A model generated the notes under the pieces. The model was given only the letters and a program-made list of their open reading frames with translations, was not told where the DNA came from and did not search any database. A program made the translations under genes and the position numbers. A stretch of 64,000 bases of DNA from Limimaricola sp. G21655-S1 (GTDB lineage Bacteria > Pseudomonadota > Alphaproteobacteria > Rhodobacterales > Rhodobacteraceae), in the NCBI RefSeq assembly GCF_027213785.1, contig NZ_JAPWGO010000020.1, positions 1 through 64,000 of the forward strand. The letters are read 5' to 3'. Shown here piece after piece: positions 16,293-24,961 of this stretch (its first letter is position 1; every line of letters begins with the position of its first letter).

Positions 16293-17528
16293 GCCTGCAA
16301 GCTGCGCCGCCTCGGGCAGGCGGCGCAGCCACAGCATCGCGGCCGCCCCGATCACCGGCCCCGGCACAAGCACCAGGAACGCCCAGCGCCAGCCGCCCAT
16401 GGCCCCGGCCACCCACGGCATGATCTGGATCGCCAGCACCGTCAGCGCGAAGCCGATCCCGAGTTGCAGCGTCACGGCGGTACCGACGAAGCGCGGCTCG
16501 GCCAGTTCGGTCACGGCGGCCGAGAACTGGGCGCTGTCGGCCACGATCGTCACCCCCCAGACCAGCGCCACCAGCGCCAGAAGCCAGCCCGGCCCGTCGA
16601 AGGCGAAGCCGATCACCAGCGCCGAGGCCCCCGAAAGCCCCATCATCAGGGCCGTGGTCGCGCACCGGCCTATCCGGTCCGACAGCGCCCCCGCGAGCAC
16701 GCAACCCAAGGCTCCCGACGCCACCACGAGGAAGGTGAGCATCGACGCGGAACCCGTTGGAAATGGGAACAATTCCGCCTCTGCCGCCGTGGCGAAGGTG
16801 AGGAACCACGCCCACATGGCATAGAGCTCCCACATGTGGCCGAAATAGCCGAGATTGGCGAGCATGACGCCGCGGTTGCGCAGCGCCGCAAGGCTCTGGC
16901 GCGGATCGAAGGTGGCGCGGCCGAAGCCATGCGGCCCCTCGGCCAGCCCCAGCCCGAACAGCGCGGCGGCAAGGCCGGTGGCCGCCGTCGTGCCGATCAC
17001 CACGGCGCGCCAGTCGAGCCCTTCGGTCAGGGCGCGCAGCAGATGCGGCATCGAGGAGCCGAGCGTCAGCGCCCCGATCAGGAAACCGAGCGCCAGCCCG
17101 CGCCCGCGCATGAACCATGTCGCCATCAGCTTGATCGCCGGCGGATAGACCCCCGCCAGCGCCGCCCCGGTGAGCGCGCGCGCCGCGATCGCCGCCCCGG
17201 CTCCCGGCTCCAGAAGCAGCACCGCATTGGCAAGCGCCGCGACCAGCGCCGAGACCGCCATCAGCCGTGGCAACGCCACGATGTCGGGCAGGTTGACGAG
17301 GCTCGCCCCCACCGCGCCCGCCACGAAGCCCAGTTGCACCGCGTTGGTGAGCCAAGCCTGCGCGCCGGGGCCGATCCCCCAATCGCGTACCAGATCCGGC
17401 AGGATCGCCGTCGCCGAGAACCAGCTCGTCATCGCGCAGACCACGCCGGCGCAGATCAGCGCCAGCGCGCGCCAGCGCCCCGGTGCGAGGGCGGCGGTCA
17501 CGCGATCCCCCGGAAATTGCCCCGGCAT
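16281..17528 (-). CDS. MFS transporter, substrate unknown
   Basis: 415 residues from the ATG at 17528 (ATG at 17555 is equally possible). Twelve hydrophobic segments can be followed, in two blocks around a central cytoplasmic loop that contains GFGRATFDPRQSLAALRNRGV. The N-terminal half includes AWLTNAVQLGFVAGAVGASL and the loop before helix 3; the second half has GALSDRIGRCATTALMMG, an MFS loop A-like motif. No feature fixes the substrate. It converges on the polyamine genes and is divergent from glyoxalase I. Confidence 0.8.
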   Translation of the reverse strand: MPGQFPGDRVTAALAPGRWRALALICAGVVCAMTSWFSATAILPDLVRDWGIGPGAQAWLTNAVQLGFVAGAVGASLVNLPDIVALPRLMAVSALVAALANAVLLLEPGAGAAIAARALTGAALAGVYPPAIKLMATWFMRGRGLALGFLIGALTLGSSMPHLLRALTEGLDWRAVVIGTTAATGLAAALFGLGLAEGPHGFGRATFDPRQSLAALRNRGVMLANLGYFGHMWELYAMWAWFLTFATAAEAELFPFPTGSASMLTFLVVASGALGCVLAGALSDRIGRCATTALMMGLSGASALVIGFAFDGPGWLLALVALVWGVTIVADSAQFSAAVTELAEPRFVGTAVTLQLGIGFALTVLAIQIMPWVAGAMGGWRWAFLVLVPGPVIGAAAMLWLRRLPEAAQLAGGRR

Positions 17529-17716
17529 CCGTCCCCGCAGAACGAAATGGACCATTTCATTCCGTAGCTGCCACAGTCCTCGTATCGTGTCGTCATGCCG
17601 TCCCTCGTCATTGCCGCGACACTCCCCCGGCGCGGTGCGCGTGTCGAGAGGGGGGCTGGACCCCAAGGCTCGGTTTGGGCATCCGGGCGGCGACCCATTC
17701 GAGGAAAGGACGCCCC

Positions 17717-18112
17717 ATGCCCAAGATGATCCACTCCATGATCCGCGTTCGCGACGAGGCCCGCTCGCTGGCCTTCTACGAGTTGTTCGGCCTCGAAATC
17801 GCCGATCGGCTCGATTTCGAGAGCTTCTCGCTGATCTACCTCGGCAACCCCGAAAGCGGCTTCGAGCTGGAGTTAACCGTGAACAAGGGCGACAAGACCT
17901 ACGATCTCGGTGACGGATACGGTCACCTCGCCTTCCTCGAGGACGATCTGGAAGCGCTGCACCAGCGGCTCGCCGAAGCCGGCCATCAGCCGCGCGACAT
18001 CAAGGATTTCGCGCCCGATGGCGAGACCGTCGCGCGGTTCTTCTTCGTGGCGGACCCAGATGGCTACGAGATCGAGGTGTTGGCCCGCAAGGGTCGCTTC
18101 GCGAACCAGTGA
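17717..18112 (+). CDS. gloA: Lactoylglutathione lyase (glyoxalase I)
   Basis: 131 residues from the ATG at 17717 with AAAGGA upstream. It isomerises the methylglyoxal-glutathione hemithioacetal to S-lactoylglutathione in the cytoplasm. The metal ligands expected from E. coli GloA are visible: His6, Glu52, His70 and Glu120, in IHSMIRVRDEARSLAFY, FELELT, GYGHLAF and DPDGYEIEVL. The length matches the Ni-type bacterial enzymes. The NemR-like regulator starts 118 bases downstream behind a palindromic operator, followed by two further electrophile-defence genes. Confidence 0.92.
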   Translation: MPKMIHSMIRVRDEARSLAFYELFGLEIADRLDFESFSLIYLGNPESGFELELTVNKGDKTYDLGDGYGHLAFLEDDLEALHQRLAEAGHQPRDIKDFAPDGETVARFFFVADPDGYEIEVLARKGRFANQ

Positions 18113-18195
18113 CCCCGCCCCGGGGCGGCCCCGCGCCGCCCCGGCAACTCCCCAACGCTGACGCCAAGTCATCCGACGCATCGGAGCCGCGCCAC

Positions 18196-18210
18196 TAGAC
18201 GACCGGTCTA
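18196..18210. promoter_or_regulatory. Palindromic operator candidate upstream of the NemR-like gene
   Basis: TAGACGACCGGTCTA: TAGAC and GTCTA arms around GACCG, 20 bases before the regulator ATG. The shape agrees with the TAGACC/GGTCTA type boxes that I recall for NemR-family repressors. Autoregulation of the regulator-oxidoreductase unit is the simplest reading. Confidence 0.6.
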
Positions 18211-18230
18211 ATCAAGCCCATCTGCCGAGC

Positions 18231-18818
18231 ATGACCGACACGCGACAGCACATCCTCGCCACCGGACGCGCCCTCGTGGCACGGCACGGCTATACCGGCG
18301 TCGGGCTCTCCGAGCTTTTGCGCGAGGCCGGCGTGCCCAAGGGCAGCTTCTACCACTTCTTCAAGTCGAAGGAGGCCTTCGGCTGCGCCCTGCTCGACAG
18401 CTTCGTGGACGGCTATGCCGAGGATCTGTCGGCAACGCTCGGCGCGCCGGACAAGGATGCCCGCGCGCGGCTCATGGCCTATTTCGAGGGCTGGCGCATG
18501 CGCCAGTCGGGCGAGGCCTACGAGGCGCGCTGCCTCGTGGTGAAGCTCTCGGCCGAGGTGGCCGAACTGTCTCCCGGCATGCGGGACGTTCTGGATCGTG
18601 GCGTCTCGGCCATCATCGCCCGTCTCGCGGCGGTGATCCGCGAGGGGGCCGGTGACGGCTCGCTGCCCGCGCATCCCGACCCGCACATGCTCGCCACCAC
18701 GCTCTACCAGATCTGGCTCGGCGCGAGCCTGATGGGCGCGCTGTCGCGCGACACCATCCCCTATGACGGCGCCATGACCGCCACGGCGGCGCTTCTCGAC
18801 AACAAAGGACACGCTTGA
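18231..18818 (+). CDS. TetR-family repressor, NemR-like electrophile sensor
   Basis: 195 residues. The N-terminal helix-turn-helix (QHILATGRALVARHGYTGVGLSELLREAGVPKGSFYHFFKSKEAFG) and the ligand domain segment CLVVKLSAEVAELSPGMRDVLDRGVSAIIARL are strikingly like E. coli NemR, which derepresses nemA-gloA in response to methylglyoxal, quinones and hypochlorous acid. Cys101 aligns with NemR Cys106, the redox switch; the partner Lys175 aligns with Ala170 here. It sits between gloA and a CurA-like oxidoreductase, whose ATG overlaps its stop (TGATG). AcuR-type TetR regulators are the alternative. Confidence 0.82.
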   Translation: MTDTRQHILATGRALVARHGYTGVGLSELLREAGVPKGSFYHFFKSKEAFGCALLDSFVDGYAEDLSATLGAPDKDARARLMAYFEGWRMRQSGEAYEARCLVVKLSAEVAELSPGMRDVLDRGVSAIIARLAAVIREGAGDGSLPAHPDPHMLATTLYQIWLGASLMGALSRDTIPYDGAMTATAALLDNKGHA

Positions 18819-19846
18819 TGCCCCAATCCCCCGACACCAACCGCCGCTGGGTTCTCGCCGAACGCCCCAAGGGCGAGCCGAACGAGAATACGCTGCGGCT
18901 CGAGACCGTCCCGGTGCCCGAGCCGAAACAGGGCGAGGTGCTGCTGGCGACCGAGTTCCTGTCGCTGGACCCCTACATGCGCGGCCGAATGAGCGACGCG
19001 CCCTCCTACGCGGCCCCGGTGGAGATCGGCCAGCCGATGGTCGGCGGCACGGTGGCGCGGGTGGCCAGGTCCAACAACCCGAACTTCGCCGAGGGCGACC
19101 GCGTGGTGAGCTTCTCGGGCTGGCAGGACTACGCCGTCTCGGACGGCACCGGCCTCAACAAGCTGCCCGCTGACATGCCCAACCCCTCCTGGGCGCTGGG
19201 TGTGCTGGGCATGCCGGGCTTCACCGCATGGGCGGGTCTGCGCGAGATCGGCAAGCCGAAGCCGGGCGAGACGCTGGTAGTCGGCGGCGCGACCGGGCCC
19301 GTCGGCTCGACCGTGGGCCAGATCGCCAAGCTGCAGGGTCTGCGCGCCGTGGGCGTCGCGGGCGGGCCCGAGAAGTGCCGCCACGCGGTCGAGACATTGG
19401 GCTTCGACGCCTGCGTCGATTACAAGGCCGGGAGCTTCGCCGATGATCTCGCGCGCGAGACCCCCGAGGGCGTCGACGTCTATTTCGAGAATGTCGGCGG
19501 CGCGGTGTTCGACGCCGTGCTGCCGCGTCTCAACACCAGCGCGCGCATCCCGCTCTGCGGGCTGATCTCGCAATACAACGCCACCGCGCTGCCCGAGGGG
19601 CCGGACCGGATGAACTGGCTCATGGGGCAGATGCTGCGCAAGCGGATCACCATGCGCGGCTTCATCATCTTCGACGATTTCGGCCATCTCTACCCCGAAT
19701 TCGCCAAGGAGATGGGCGGCTGGGTCGCGGGCGGAAAGATCGCCTACCGCGAGGAGATGATCGAGGGTCTGGAACAGGCGCCCTCGGCCTTCGTTGGCCT
19801 GCTGCGCGGCGAGGCCTTCGGCAAGCGCGTGATCCGCGTCGCCTGA
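18818..19846 (+). CDS. NADP-dependent oxidoreductase, CurA/zinc-independent MDR family
   Basis: 342 residues. Medium-chain reductase without catalytic zinc ligands. Landmarks: LSLDPYMRGRMSDAPSY near residue 45, the proline-rich PGFTAWAGLREIGKPKPGETLVVGGATGPVGSTVGQIAKLQG NADP-binding fold, DVYFENVGGAVFDAVLPRLN and a C-terminal RGFIIFDDF. Such enzymes reduce the double bond of alpha,beta-unsaturated aldehydes and ketones. Translation is coupled to the NemR-like regulator (TGATG), consistent with induction by electrophiles. The exact substrate cannot be told. Confidence 0.85.
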   Translation: MPQSPDTNRRWVLAERPKGEPNENTLRLETVPVPEPKQGEVLLATEFLSLDPYMRGRMSDAPSYAAPVEIGQPMVGGTVARVARSNNPNFAEGDRVVSFSGWQDYAVSDGTGLNKLPADMPNPSWALGVLGMPGFTAWAGLREIGKPKPGETLVVGGATGPVGSTVGQIAKLQGLRAVGVAGGPEKCRHAVETLGFDACVDYKAGSFADDLARETPEGVDVYFENVGGAVFDAVLPRLNTSARIPLCGLISQYNATALPEGPDRMNWLMGQMLRKRITMRGFIIFDDFGHLYPEFAKEMGGWVAGGKIAYREEMIEGLEQAPSAFVGLLRGEAFGKRVIRVA

Positions 19847-19881
19847 ACGACATCGCCCCCGAAGTGCAAAGGAAAGACCAA

Positions 19882-20565
19882 ATGCCCAAGATCCTGATGA
19901 TCCTCACCTCGCATGACCGCCTCGGCGACACCGGCGAGAAGACCGGCTTCTGGCTGGAAGAGTTCGCCGCCCCCTACTACGTCTTCAAGGATGCGGGTGC
20001 CGAGATCACGCTGGCCTCGCCGCAGGGCGGCCAGCCGCCGCTCGACCCCAAGAGCGACGCGGAGGACTTCCAGACCGATGCGACCCGCCGGTTCAAGGAA
20101 GACGCGGAGGCACAGGAGCAACTCGCGAATACCACGCGTCTCGACGAGATCTATCCCACGCAATACGACGCCGTGTTCTATCCCGGCGGCCATGGCCCGA
20201 TGTGGGATCTCGCCGAGAATGCCGACAGCCGTCGCATCATCGAGACCTTCGTGAATGGCGACCGCCCGCTCGGCGCCGTCTGCCACGCCCCGGCCGTGTT
20301 CCGGCATACCCAGACCGAGGCCGGAGAGCCGCTGGTGAAGGGCCGCCGCGTCACCGGCTTCACCAATGGCGAGGAAGAGGGTGTGGGCCTGACCGATGTC
20401 GTGCCCTTCCTGCTGGAGGACATGCTCAAGGAGAAGGGCGCGGAATACGCCAAGGGCGAGGATTGGGCGCCCTACGTGCTGGTCGACGGCAAGCTCGTCA
20501 CCGGCCAGAATCCGGCATCCTCGGAAGAGGCCGCGAAGAAGCTGCTGGCGCTGATCGAGGACTGA
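19882..20565 (+). CDS. DJ-1/PfpI-family protein, possible glutathione-independent glyoxalase
   Basis: 227 residues from the ATG at 19882, preceded by AAAGGAAAG. Class I glutamine-amidotransferase-like fold with the nucleophile elbow GAVCHAPAVF (Cys134-His135), the acidic residue in FWLEEF (Glu26/27) and VFYPGGHGPMWDL. Hsp31/HchA-type members convert methylglyoxal to lactate or act as deglycases. The order gloA, NemR-like regulator, reductase, DJ-1 supports a carbonyl-stress role. Thirty-five bases separate it from the reductase. Confidence 0.82.
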   Translation: MPKILMILTSHDRLGDTGEKTGFWLEEFAAPYYVFKDAGAEITLASPQGGQPPLDPKSDAEDFQTDATRRFKEDAEAQEQLANTTRLDEIYPTQYDAVFYPGGHGPMWDLAENADSRRIIETFVNGDRPLGAVCHAPAVFRHTQTEAGEPLVKGRRVTGFTNGEEEGVGLTDVVPFLLEDMLKEKGAEYAKGEDWAPYVLVDGKLVTGQNPASSEEAAKKLLALIED

Positions 20566-20587
20566 TCCCCGGCCAGTCTCGCAGGAA

Positions 20588-20614
20588 GGCCCGTCCGCGG
20601 ATTGCGGGCGGGCC
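20588..20614. terminator. Hairpin between convergent DJ-1 and aldo/keto reductase genes
   Basis: Arms GGCCCGTCCGC and GCGGGCGGGCC around GGATT form an 11-bp stem with one G-U pair. It lies in the 57-base convergent gap. There is no long T-run. Confidence 0.5.
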
Positions 20615-20622
20615 TATTCGCA

Positions 20623-21615
20623 TCACCAGCGATGATGCACATGCGGCCGGATGCGCGTCTCGTAGATCTCGCGCACCCCGGCCATCAGATCCTCGGGCAG
20701 CACCGGCAGCCCGCTGGCGGCGGCGTTGGAGTTGGCCTGCTCGGGCGTCTTGGCGCCCGGGATCACCACCGTCACCGCCTCCTGCATCAGGATCCAGCGC
20801 AGCGCCACCTGCGCCATCACCGCCTCGGCCGGCAGCAGCAGCCGCAGCGCCTCGACCGCCTCCAGCGCCACGTCATAGGGCACGCCCGCAAAGGTCTCGC
20901 CCTTGTCGAAGGCCGCGCCGTCGCGGTTGAAATGGCGATGATCGTCCGGGGCGAAATCCGTGTCGGGCAGCATCTTCCCCGTCAGCAGCCCCGAGGCCAA
21001 CGGTACCCGTGCGATCACCGCCTTGTGGCGCCGCCTTGCCTCCGGCAGGAACAGCTCCGCCGGGCGCTGCCGGAACATGTTGTAGATGATCTGCACCGAG
21101 TCGACGTTGTCGTACTCGATCGCCTTCAGCCCCTCCTCGACCTTCTCGACCGAGACGCCATAGCGGCGGATCTTGCCGCGCGACACCAGATCGTCGAGCG
21201 CCCCGAACACTTCCGGCCGGTAATAGACCTCCGTGGGCGGGCAATGCAGCTGTACGAGGTCGAGCGTGTCGGTGCCGAGATTCTTCAGGCTGCGATCGAC
21301 GAAGCCCTCCATCGCCTGCGCCGTGTAGCCTTCGGCCAGATGCGGATCGAGCCTGCGGCCGAGCTTGGTCGCCACGAAGGGCCTTTCGCCGCCCCGCGCG
21401 GCGATCACCTCGCCGATGATCCGCTCGGACCGGCCGTCGCCATAGACATCCGCCGTGTCGATGAAGTCGACGCCCGCATCGAGCGCGGCGTGCAGCGCCG
21501 CCTTGGCGTCCGCCTCGCTCACCTCGCCCCAGGTGCCGCCGATCGCCCACGCGCCGAAGCCGATCTCGCTCACCGGGACGCCGGTGCGCCCGAAAACCCT
21601 GCTCGCCATGCTCAT
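20623..21615 (-). CDS. Aldo/keto reductase
   Basis: 330 residues, a TIM-barrel NADPH-dependent oxidoreductase. The catalytic tetrad is visible: Asp53 (FIDTADVYGDG), Tyr58, Lys84 (VATKLG) and His124 (LVQLHCPP). Start MSMASRVFGRTGVPVSEIGFGAWAIGG follows GGGAGACGACAAG. This is the YghZ/Tas-like branch acting on aldehydes or ketones. Its neighbour set suggests participation in carbonyl detoxification, but it is on the opposite strand and may be independent. Confidence 0.87.
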   Translation of the reverse strand: MSMASRVFGRTGVPVSEIGFGAWAIGGTWGEVSEADAKAALHAALDAGVDFIDTADVYGDGRSERIIGEVIAARGGERPFVATKLGRRLDPHLAEGYTAQAMEGFVDRSLKNLGTDTLDLVQLHCPPTEVYYRPEVFGALDDLVSRGKIRRYGVSVEKVEEGLKAIEYDNVDSVQIIYNMFRQRPAELFLPEARRRHKAVIARVPLASGLLTGKMLPDTDFAPDDHRHFNRDGAAFDKGETFAGVPYDVALEAVEALRLLLPAEAVMAQVALRWILMQEAVTVVIPGAKTPEQANSNAAASGLPVLPEDLMAGVREIYETRIRPHVHHRW

Positions 21616-21752
21616 CTTGTCGTCTCCCCTTATGGCGGCGCGGCCGCGCTTGCCTCGATACTAGACCGCCACGACGCGGCGCCCAGCCCGCTCGGCGCTT
21701 GCCTCGCGCGCATCTTCGCCTAGAAGGGCTGCGATCCACACGGAGACCTGCC

Positions 21753-22634
21753 ATGCCCCTGACCACGACCCGCCGGGCCTTTGCCGCGGCCATCGCCATC
21801 CTCGCCGCGCTCCCCGCCGCGGCCCAGGACGTGCCGACGCTCTATTTCTCGGCCATCCCCGACAATGACGAGACCAAGCTTCAGGAGCGGTTCGGCAAGG
21901 TCGCCGACTATCTCGAGGCCACGCTCGGCGTGCCGGTCGAATACGTCCCGGTCAAGGACTACGCCGCCTCCGTCACCGCCTTTCGCAACGACCAGATCCA
22001 GCTGGCCTGGTTCGGCGGCCTCTCCGGCGTGCAGGCACGGCGGCTGGTGCCCGGCAGCCATGCCATCGCGCAGGGCGCCGAGGATCAGAGCTTCGTCACC
22101 TATTTCATCGCTAACACCGGCACCCCGCTGACCGAGCCCGAGGATGGCAGCTTTCCCGAGGGCCTCGAAGGGCTGAGCTTCACCTTCGGCTCGCAGGGCT
22201 CGACCTCGGGACGCCTGATGCCCGAATTCCACCTGCGCCGGATCACCGGCGAGGACCCGCGCGACTTCTTCTCGGATGTCGGCTTCTCGGGCGATCACGG
22301 CCAGACGCTGCGGCTCGTGGCCTCCGGCGCATATGACGTCGGCGCGCTGAACTACACCGTCTACGAGCAGGCGGTCGCAGAGGGCGCCCCCGAGGTGGAG
22401 ACCACCAAGGTGATCTGGCGCACCCCGCCCTATCCCGATTACAACTGGACGATCCGCGGCGACGTGGACGAGCGCTGGGACGACGGTTTCGCCGAGCGCG
22501 TGCAGGAGGCGATCATCGCCATCGACGATCCCGCGCTGCTCGAAAGCTTCCCCAGAACCGGCTTCATCGCCGCCGAGGACGCGCTTTACGACGCGATTGA
22601 GGACACCGCCCAGCAGCTCGACCTGATCGACTGA
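21753..22634 (+). CDS. Periplasmic PhnD-like substrate-binding protein (putative selenate/phosphonate ABC importer)
   Basis: 293 residues with signal peptide MPLTTTRRAFAAAIAILAALPAAAQ. The mature start LYFSAIPDNDETKLQERFGKVADYLEATLGVPVEYVPVKDYAASVTAFRNDQIQLAWFGGLSGVQAR matches the PhnD-type binding proteins, particularly the subgroup named putative selenate-binding. CGGAG precedes the ATG at 21753. The stop overlaps the ATPase start (TGATG). The importer has no phosphonate-lyase genes nearby, so an oxyanion such as selenate is at least as likely as a phosphonate. Confidence 0.85.
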   Translation: MPLTTTRRAFAAAIAILAALPAAAQDVPTLYFSAIPDNDETKLQERFGKVADYLEATLGVPVEYVPVKDYAASVTAFRNDQIQLAWFGGLSGVQARRLVPGSHAIAQGAEDQSFVTYFIANTGTPLTEPEDGSFPEGLEGLSFTFGSQGSTSGRLMPEFHLRRITGEDPRDFFSDVGFSGDHGQTLRLVASGAYDVGALNYTVYEQAVAEGAPEVETTKVIWRTPPYPDYNWTIRGDVDERWDDGFAERVQEAIIAIDDPALLESFPRTGFIAAEDALYDAIEDTAQQLDLID

Positions 22635-23314
22635 TGACCGCCGCGTCGCTCCTGCGCTTCGAGGGCGAAACGCTCTCCTGGGACGGGGCGGCCGTGCTCG
22701 AGGGGTTGAACCTGTCGCTGGCGCGCGGCGAGCGGCTGGTGCTCCTCGGGCGCTCGGGCTCCGGCAAGAGCACCCTGCTGAACGCGATCCGCCTCAAGCT
22801 CGAGGCGGCGCGCCCGGCGCCGCGCCTCGCCCTCGTGCCGCAGGATCCCGGGCTGGTGCCGCAGCTCTCGGTGTTTCACAACGTCTGGATGGGCGGGCTC
22901 GACGACCACTCGGCCGCCTACGGGCTGCGGGTACTGCTGCATCCCCCCGCCCGCGAACGCGCCCGCGTCGCCCCCTTCGTGGAGCGGGTCGGCCTCGCGG
23001 GGCTCGAACGGCGCCGCGTTGGGGCGCTGTCGGGCGGGCAACGGCAGCGCACCGCGCTGGCCCGTGCGCTGATGCGCGGCGGTGACGCGCTGATCGCCGA
23101 CGAGCCGGTTTCGGCCGTCGATCCACGCCAGTCCGGCGACCTGCTCGACGCGCTTGCGCAGCGCTTCCCGACCATGGTGCTGGCGCTGCACGACCCCGAG
23201 CGCGCGCTCGCCATCGGCACCCGGATCATCGGTATCCGCGGCGGCCAAGTCACGCTCGACCGGTCGACGCGCGACCTTACCCTGCCCGAGCTCCATGCGC
23301 TCTACGCCGCTTGA
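22634..23314 (+). CDS. ABC transporter ATP-binding protein, PhnC-like
   Basis: 226 residues. Walker A LGRSGSGKSTLL, Q-loop LALVPQDPG, signature LSGGQRQRTALARAL, Walker B ALIADEPVSAVD and H-loop VLALHDPE are all present, so it should be an active ATPase. It is shorter than typical PhnC by about 25 residues around the helical domain. It overlaps the binding-protein gene by one base and the permease by 20 bases. Confidence 0.92.
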   Translation: MTAASLLRFEGETLSWDGAAVLEGLNLSLARGERLVLLGRSGSGKSTLLNAIRLKLEAARPAPRLALVPQDPGLVPQLSVFHNVWMGGLDDHSAAYGLRVLLHPPARERARVAPFVERVGLAGLERRRVGALSGGQRQRTALARALMRGGDALIADEPVSAVDPRQSGDLLDALAQRFPTMVLALHDPERALAIGTRIIGIRGGQVTLDRSTRDLTLPELHALYAA

Positions 23315-24827
23315 GCCGAAACCGAACCGCCGGTTGCGGGCCGGCCAGGTGCTGGCGGGTTTCGGTATCGCGACGCTGATCGCCCTGATCTTCGCCGATC
23401 TCGATCTTGCCCGCCCCGATCCGTGGCTGACGCTGCGCCGGATCGGCGCGGGTCTCGCCGCGCCCGATTTCGGAGATCCCGCCGCGCTGGCCTACGCCGC
23501 GGCCCTCACTGTGGCCTTCGCGGTCTGCGGCGTCTTCGCCGGGGCGCTGGCCGGCTTCGTTCTCAGCCTCGGCTACGGCTTCGCGCCGCTGCGATGTTTC
23601 TGCATCCTGATCCGCTCGGTGCACGAGCTGTTCTGGGCGCTCCTGCTGCTGGGCGTCACCGGTCTCGGCCCGCTCACAGGGGTACTGGCCATCGCGCTGC
23701 CCTATGCCGGCATCTTCGCCAAGGTCTTTGCCGAGTATCTTGCCGAGGCCGATCCCGCCGCCACCCGCGCGCTGCCGCGCCGCACGCCGCCGCTGTCGCG
23801 CCTGTTGTGGAGCCGGCTGCCGCTGGCGCTGCCCGAACTGGGCGCCTACACGCTCTACCGGCTCGAATGCGGGCTGCGCTCCTCGGCGGTGCTGGGCTTC
23901 GTGGGGCTGCCGACGCTGGGCTACCTGCTTGAAACCGATTTCCGGCAGGCGCAGTACGGCGCGGCGGCGGCGGCGCTGGCCGTCTACCTCGCGCTCATCC
24001 TGCCGATCCGCTACTGGATGCGGCTGCGGCTGGCGCCGCTTTGGCTCGTTGCGGGCGCATGGCTTCTGGCGCGCCACCCGGCGCCGCCGATGGGCGACGG
24101 CGCACTCCTGCGCTTTCTTTCCGATGCCGTACCGGCCCCGCTCCGCATGGGCGATTGGGCGGGTCTCTGGCCTTGGCTGTCCCGGCTGCTGGGCGAACAG
24201 GCGCTGCCGGGGGTGGCCGCCACGCTTGTCCTGTCGCAGCTGGCGCTTGCCCTGGCCGCGGCGGTGGCCGTGGCGGGCTTCCCGCTGATCGTGCGCCGTG
24301 TGGCCGGGCGGGCCGGAGCGCTGCTGGGGCACCTGTCGCTGGTGCTGTCGCGATCGATCCCCGACTACATGCTGGCCTTCCTGATCCTGCAGGTGACCGG
24401 CCCCTCGATGATCCCCGCGATCCTCGCGCTCGGCCTGCACAACGGCGCGATCATCGCGCATCTGATGGGGCGCCAGGGTGACGCCCTGACCGCGCGCCTC
24501 AGGCCCGATGCCCCGCGCGGGCTGCGACTGGCCGCCTGGGAGCTGCTGCCGCGCATGTCGGGCAACTTCTTCGCACTATGCCTTTATCGCTGGGAGATCA
24601 TCGTCCGGGACAGCGCCATCCTCGGTCTTCTGGGGATCGCGACGCTCGGCTTCTACGTCGATGCGGCCGTGCAGGAGCTGCGCACCGATCGCGCGGTGAT
24701 GCTGCTCGTGGTCTCGGCGCTGCTGACCCTCGGGATCGACGCGTTCTCCGGCTGGATCAGGTCGCGGATGCGGCTCTCTGCGCCGGGCATGCGCCGGGCC
24801 GAGCCGGAGACCGCGGAGGCGGCCTGA
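23295..24827 (+). CDS. Tandem-fused ABC permease, two PhnE-type domains in one chain
   Basis: 510 residues from the ATG at 23295, inside the 3' end of the ATPase gene. Two consecutive permease halves are seen. The first (about 15-240) contains IRSVHELFWALLLLGVTGLGPLTGVLAIALPYAGIFAKVFAEYLAEADP, and the second (about 290-490) repeats the pattern with LSRSIPDYMLAFLILQVTGPSMIPAILALGLHNGAIIAHLMG. Each has the EAA-like loop and an R-E/D-SAxLGxxG motif (LRSSAVLGFVGLPTLG; VRDSAILGLLGIATLG). Normal PhnE is about 270 residues and dimerises; here both halves are covalently joined. Confidence 0.88.
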   Translation: MRSTPLEPKPNRRLRAGQVLAGFGIATLIALIFADLDLARPDPWLTLRRIGAGLAAPDFGDPAALAYAAALTVAFAVCGVFAGALAGFVLSLGYGFAPLRCFCILIRSVHELFWALLLLGVTGLGPLTGVLAIALPYAGIFAKVFAEYLAEADPAATRALPRRTPPLSRLLWSRLPLALPELGAYTLYRLECGLRSSAVLGFVGLPTLGYLLETDFRQAQYGAAAAALAVYLALILPIRYWMRLRLAPLWLVAGAWLLARHPAPPMGDGALLRFLSDAVPAPLRMGDWAGLWPWLSRLLGEQALPGVAATLVLSQLALALAAAVAVAGFPLIVRRVAGRAGALLGHLSLVLSRSIPDYMLAFLILQVTGPSMIPAILALGLHNGAIIAHLMGRQGDALTARLRPDAPRGLRLAAWELLPRMSGNFFALCLYRWEIIVRDSAILGLLGIATLGFYVDAAVQELRTDRAVMLLVVSALLTLGIDAFSGWIRSRMRLSAPGMRRAEPETAEAA

Positions 24828-24910
24828 GGCCTTGCGGCTTTTGGTCTGGCGGCGGGGCTGGGGGCTGGCGGCGGGGTTTGCGTATTTGTGGAACAAAGTG
24901 GCCGGCGGGC

Positions 24911-24941
24911 GGGCCCGGCGCGGAGAAGGCGCGCCGGGCCC
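24911..24941. terminator. GC-rich hairpin between permease and etfA (convergent)
   Basis: Perfect 11-bp arms GGGCCCGGCGC / GCGCCGGGCCC with a nine-base loop, in the 134-base convergent gap. No T-run on either strand. Confidence 0.4.
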
Positions 24942-24961
24942 CTTGGTCGGGGGGACGAGGC

